NCBI GenBank assembly: GCA_964557845.1
Contig: CAZLBV010000091.1
Location: forward strand, 1-6,906
DNA: 6,906 nt
Origin: CAZLBV01 sp964557845
GTDB taxonomy: Bacteria; Acidobacteriota; Aminicenantia; Aminicenantales; Aminicenantaceae
Reading direction: 5' to 3'
The notes beneath the pieces are model-generated. The model made no database searches and was not told the origin of the DNA. It was given only the letters and a program-made list of their open reading frames with translations. Position numbers and translations under genes: made by a program. The stretch's first letter is position 1, and each line of letters opens with the position of its first letter. Shown here piece by piece: positions 5,041 to 6,906 of the stretch.

Positions 5041-6312
5041 ATGTCAATTGTAAATGATCCGAAGTTCCCGATGTATATTCCAGAAGAAAACCGCCGAATA
5101 GCTCAGAAACGATCTGAAGAACATGTGAAGCTTATCGAAGAATACCTGAAAGTCAGAGACAAGATTCCTACCGGTTTTTCCCTTCTTGAACAGCATAGAG
5201 AGAATAAAAAACGGATTCTCTCAGTGTTGAATGGGACAGAAAAAGATTGGGAAAACTATAAATGGCATCTTTCCAATACTATCCGGGAGGTGCCTATCCT
5301 CGCTAAAATAATCGATCTAAGCGACAAGGAGAAGCAGGACATCAAAATGATAGAAAAAAATAACCGCTGGGCTGTTTCTCCTTACTATGCCAGCTTGATG
5401 GATCCGGAAGACAGGGAATGTCCTATACGGAAACAATCCGTTCCAACTGTTCATGAGTATTTGGATAATGAAGCGGAAGTAGATCCTTACGCGATCGTGT
5501 ACAATTCGCCTGCTCCTCTAATCACCCGTTTGTATGCAGACCGGGTGATAATAAACGTCACCAACATATGCGCTATGTTTTGCCGTCATTGTCTGAGAAG
5601 GAAAGATATTGCCCTCAAAGACATGATCTATCCCCGTGATGATATTCAACAGGCACTCGACTATATCGCGGATTCACCTGAAATCAGAGATGTGCTTTTA
5701 ACAGGAGGAGACGCCCTGGCGCTATCTGATGATTACCTAGACTGGATTCTTGGAGAGCTGGATAAAATTCCCCATATCGAGATCAAGCGTTTGGGTTCCC
5801 GGATGATCGTAACCCTTCCCCAAAGAGTTACGCCCGAGTTATGTGATATGCTCAGCCGCCATGAGCCGGTTTATCTTAACACTCAATTCAACAATCCTAA
5901 AGAGATCACTCCTGAATCCAAAGAAGCAGTCAACCGTCTGATCAAAGCAGGTGTTTTAGTTGGCAACCAGTCGGTTCTTCTTAAAGGAATTAACAACGAT
6001 GTTCATGTTATGAAAAAGCTGGTTCATGAGCTGTTAAGAATCCGGGTCCGCCCCTACTATATCTTCAACTGTAAAAAACTGGAGGGCATAAGACATTTCC
6101 GGGCACCGGTGGCAGACGGACTTAATATCATGGAAAACCTTCGAGGATACACCTCTGGTTTAGCTGTCCCCACGTTTATCATCACAGCACCCGAAGGCAA
6201 AGGTAAAACTCCCCTTGCACCCTCATATCTTTTAAATATCAACCGTAATGGAAAACTATTGTTCAGGACCTGGAGCGGTCATGTGTGCGAATATGAGGAT
6301 GAGAAGGCATAA
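5041..6312 (+). CDS. eam: KamA-family radical SAM/PLP aminomutase, probable glutamate 2,3-aminomutase
   Basis: The 423-residue protein aligns along its length with lysine 2,3-aminomutase, offset by 52 residues at the active site. The [4Fe-4S] cluster cysteines are C177, C181 and C184 (CxxxCxxC), the SAM-binding GGD is at 222-224, the arginine that holds the substrate carboxylate is R186, and the PLP lysine is K389. The enzyme class moves an amino group from C2 to C3 via 5'-deoxyadenosyl radical. Lysine 2,3-aminomutase holds the substrate side-chain amine with two aspartates (D293 and D330 in Clostridium subterminale, from memory). Here these are K345 and T382. Glutamate 2,3-aminomutase has Lys and Asn there, so an acidic substrate such as glutamate, giving beta-glutamate, is more likely than lysine. 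The protein has an N-terminal extension and stops at WSGHVCEYEDEKA, so it lacks the cysteine-rich zinc-binding C-terminus of clostridial lysine enzymes. It is cytoplasmic. Transcription diverges from the ATP-grasp fusion and may run on into the M20 gene downstream. Confidence 0.85.
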   Translation: MSIVNDPKFPMYIPEENRRIAQKRSEEHVKLIEEYLKVRDKIPTGFSLLEQHRENKKRILSVLNGTEKDWENYKWHLSNTIREVPILAKIIDLSDKEKQDIKMIEKNNRWAVSPYYASLMDPEDRECPIRKQSVPTVHEYLDNEAEVDPYAIVYNSPAPLITRLYADRVIINVTNICAMFCRHCLRRKDIALKDMIYPRDDIQQALDYIADSPEIRDVLLTGGDALALSDDYLDWILGELDKIPHIEIKRLGSRMIVTLPQRVTPELCDMLSRHEPVYLNTQFNNPKEITPESKEAVNRLIKAGVLVGNQSVLLKGINNDVHVMKKLVHELLRIRVRPYYIFNCKKLEGIRHFRAPVADGLNIMENLRGYTSGLAVPTFIITAPEGKGKTPLAPSYLLNINRNGKLLFRTWSGHVCEYEDEKA

Positions 6313-6406
6313 GACAGGAGATAGAAGAAAACCATAAAACCGAGGAGTCAGGAGCCAGGAGTCAGAAGATTCAAAACAAGAAGATATAAGACAGAAGATA
6401 GAAGAA
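6309..6406. repeat. Purine-rich repeat cluster: two 21-bp direct repeats around GGAGTCA heptads
   Basis: A 21-base sequence starting ATAAGACAGGAGATAG at 6309-6329 recurs at 6386-6406 with one mismatch (GG to GA). Between them lie three tandem heptads, GGAGTCA, GGAGCCA and GGAGTCA (6344-6364), and a decayed fourth (GAAGATT). The first long repeat begins inside the aminomutase stop codon. The plus strand is almost free of T here. It resembles dispersed heptad-type short repeats of bacterial intergenic regions. It has no inverted structure or T-tract, so it is not an intrinsic terminator. Confidence 0.75.
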
Positions 6407-6565
6407 TTAATTTTAAATTTCGAGTTTTATGTGTTAAGTTAAAATAAGCGGCTAAAGGTGAAGCGAAAACAAGAATTCCTCATTGACTTATTTACCCATT
6501 TCCCCATACGCTTCATCTGTTTTCATCGTTCATGGGTGTGCACGTACATAAAAAATTCATAAAAA
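6407..6565. other. Intergenic spacer before the M20 peptidase gene
   Basis: This AT-rich stretch carries no open frame of note and no intrinsic terminator. TTGACT at 6483-6488 could be a -35 box, but the best -10 at suitable spacing is TACGCT (6507-6512), which is poor. TGAAGCG near 6460 and CGCTTCA near 6509 form a 7-bp inverted pair with a long loop, probably by chance. The M20 gene may be transcribed from here or by read-through from the aminomutase. Confidence 0.4.
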
Positions 6566-6906
6566 ATGCCAATAAATCAACCAATAGACCTAAAAACAAT
6601 CGATGATTTCATTAACACAAACGTCCAAGACCAGATCCAATTTTTGATCGATCTATGCAATCAAAACAGTCATACCCATAATAAGCAGGGTGTCGATGCC
6701 GTGGCGGAGCGGATTTTAAGTCAGTTGGACGGGATTTTTCCTTATCATGATGTAAGAAAAGAAAAGGATTTAGGCAATCATCATATTTTTAAAACTTCTC
6801 CTGATAAAAGAGATAAAGCTATCTATTTGATCGGTCATATGGATACTGTTTTCCCTGCCGACCATCCCTTTCAAAGCTGCAGCCTGAAAGGTGACCGGTT
6901 AGGAGG
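6566..6906 (+). CDS. M20 family metallopeptidase, N-terminal part (cut by window edge)
   Basis: The frame opens at ATG 6566 and is still open at the edge, giving 113 complete codons. Residues 31-52 (SHTHNKQGVDAVAERI within it) match the N-terminal helix region of M20 peptidases, and GHMDTVFPADHPFQ at 90-103 holds the first zinc ligand H91 and the catalytic-site D93. The remaining zinc ligands lie beyond the window. M20 enzymes hydrolyse amide bonds of small peptides or N-acylated amino acids using two zinc ions. The segment GHMDTVFPADHPFQ parallels GHIDVPLESDHPGQ of the degenerate M20 domain in the divergent fusion gene, suggesting the two are paralogues. No Shine-Dalgarno sequence precedes the ATG (the upstream bases are A-rich). 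No signal peptide is seen, so it should be cytoplasmic. Confidence 0.8.
   Translation, partial: MPINQPIDLKTIDDFINTNVQDQIQFLIDLCNQNSHTHNKQGVDAVAERILSQLDGIFPYHDVRKEKDLGNHHIFKTSPDKRDKAIYLIGHMDTVFPADHPFQSCSLKGDRLG

Noticed and set aside
5041..6312. Naming the mutase kamA / lysine 2,3-aminomutase or EpmB
   Set aside because: Both lysine side-chain-binding aspartates are replaced (K345, T382), and the protein is longer at its N-terminus than EpmB, so the lysine label is not supported.
6309..6406. Repeats as a CRISPR array
   Set aside because: There are two 21-base copies with heptads between them, not regular repeats with unique spacers, and no cas genes are present.

Overview
The window reads as bacterial chromosome of moderate GC with AT-rich spacers, carrying sigma70-like promoters and Shine-Dalgarno sites. 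No rRNA, tRNA, CRISPR array or insertion sequence is visible. The oxygen-sensitive type of radical SAM enzyme suggests an anaerobic or microaerophilic host. I cannot place the organism below Bacteria. GGAGTCA heptad repeats after one gene are a type I recall from several environmental phyla, but they are not diagnostic.

Layout, left to right. (1) Positions 1-296, minus: the N-terminal 98 residues of a DUF2177-type membrane protein, with an extended -10 promoter and a strong ribosome binding site. (2) Positions 517-864, minus: a decayed C-terminal remnant of a TIM-barrel glycoside-hydrolase-like protein, with an intrinsic terminator hairpin just upstream that probably ends the next gene's transcript. 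(3) Positions 1071-2093, minus: a DHH/DHHA1 phosphoesterase. (4) Positions 2183-2539, minus: a 118-residue protein I do not recognise. Genes 3 and 4 each have a promoter so close to the ATG that their mRNAs should be leaderless or nearly so. (5) Positions 2648-4798, minus, GTG start: a 716-residue fusion of a D-Ala-D-Ala-ligase-like ATP-grasp domain to an M20-peptidase-like domain that has lost most of its metal ligands. (6) Positions 5041-6312, plus: a KamA-family radical SAM/PLP aminomutase whose substrate-side residues resemble glutamate 2,3-aminomutase rather than lysine 2,3-aminomutase. (7) Positions 6309-6406: purine-rich repeats. (8) From 6566 to the right edge, plus: the start of an ordinary-looking M20 metallopeptidase.

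The most interesting part is 2648-6906. A divergent pair (ATP-grasp/pseudo-peptidase fusion and beta-amino-acid-forming mutase) shares a 242-bp promoter region, and an M20 hydrolase follows the mutase. This set could make and turn over a small peptide-like metabolite containing a beta-amino acid such as beta-glutamate. The mutase would supply the residue, the ATP-grasp domain would join it by an amide bond, and the M20 enzyme would hydrolyse it, perhaps paired with the inactive M20-like domain. The domain assignments and lost residues are read from the sequence; the pathway is inference.
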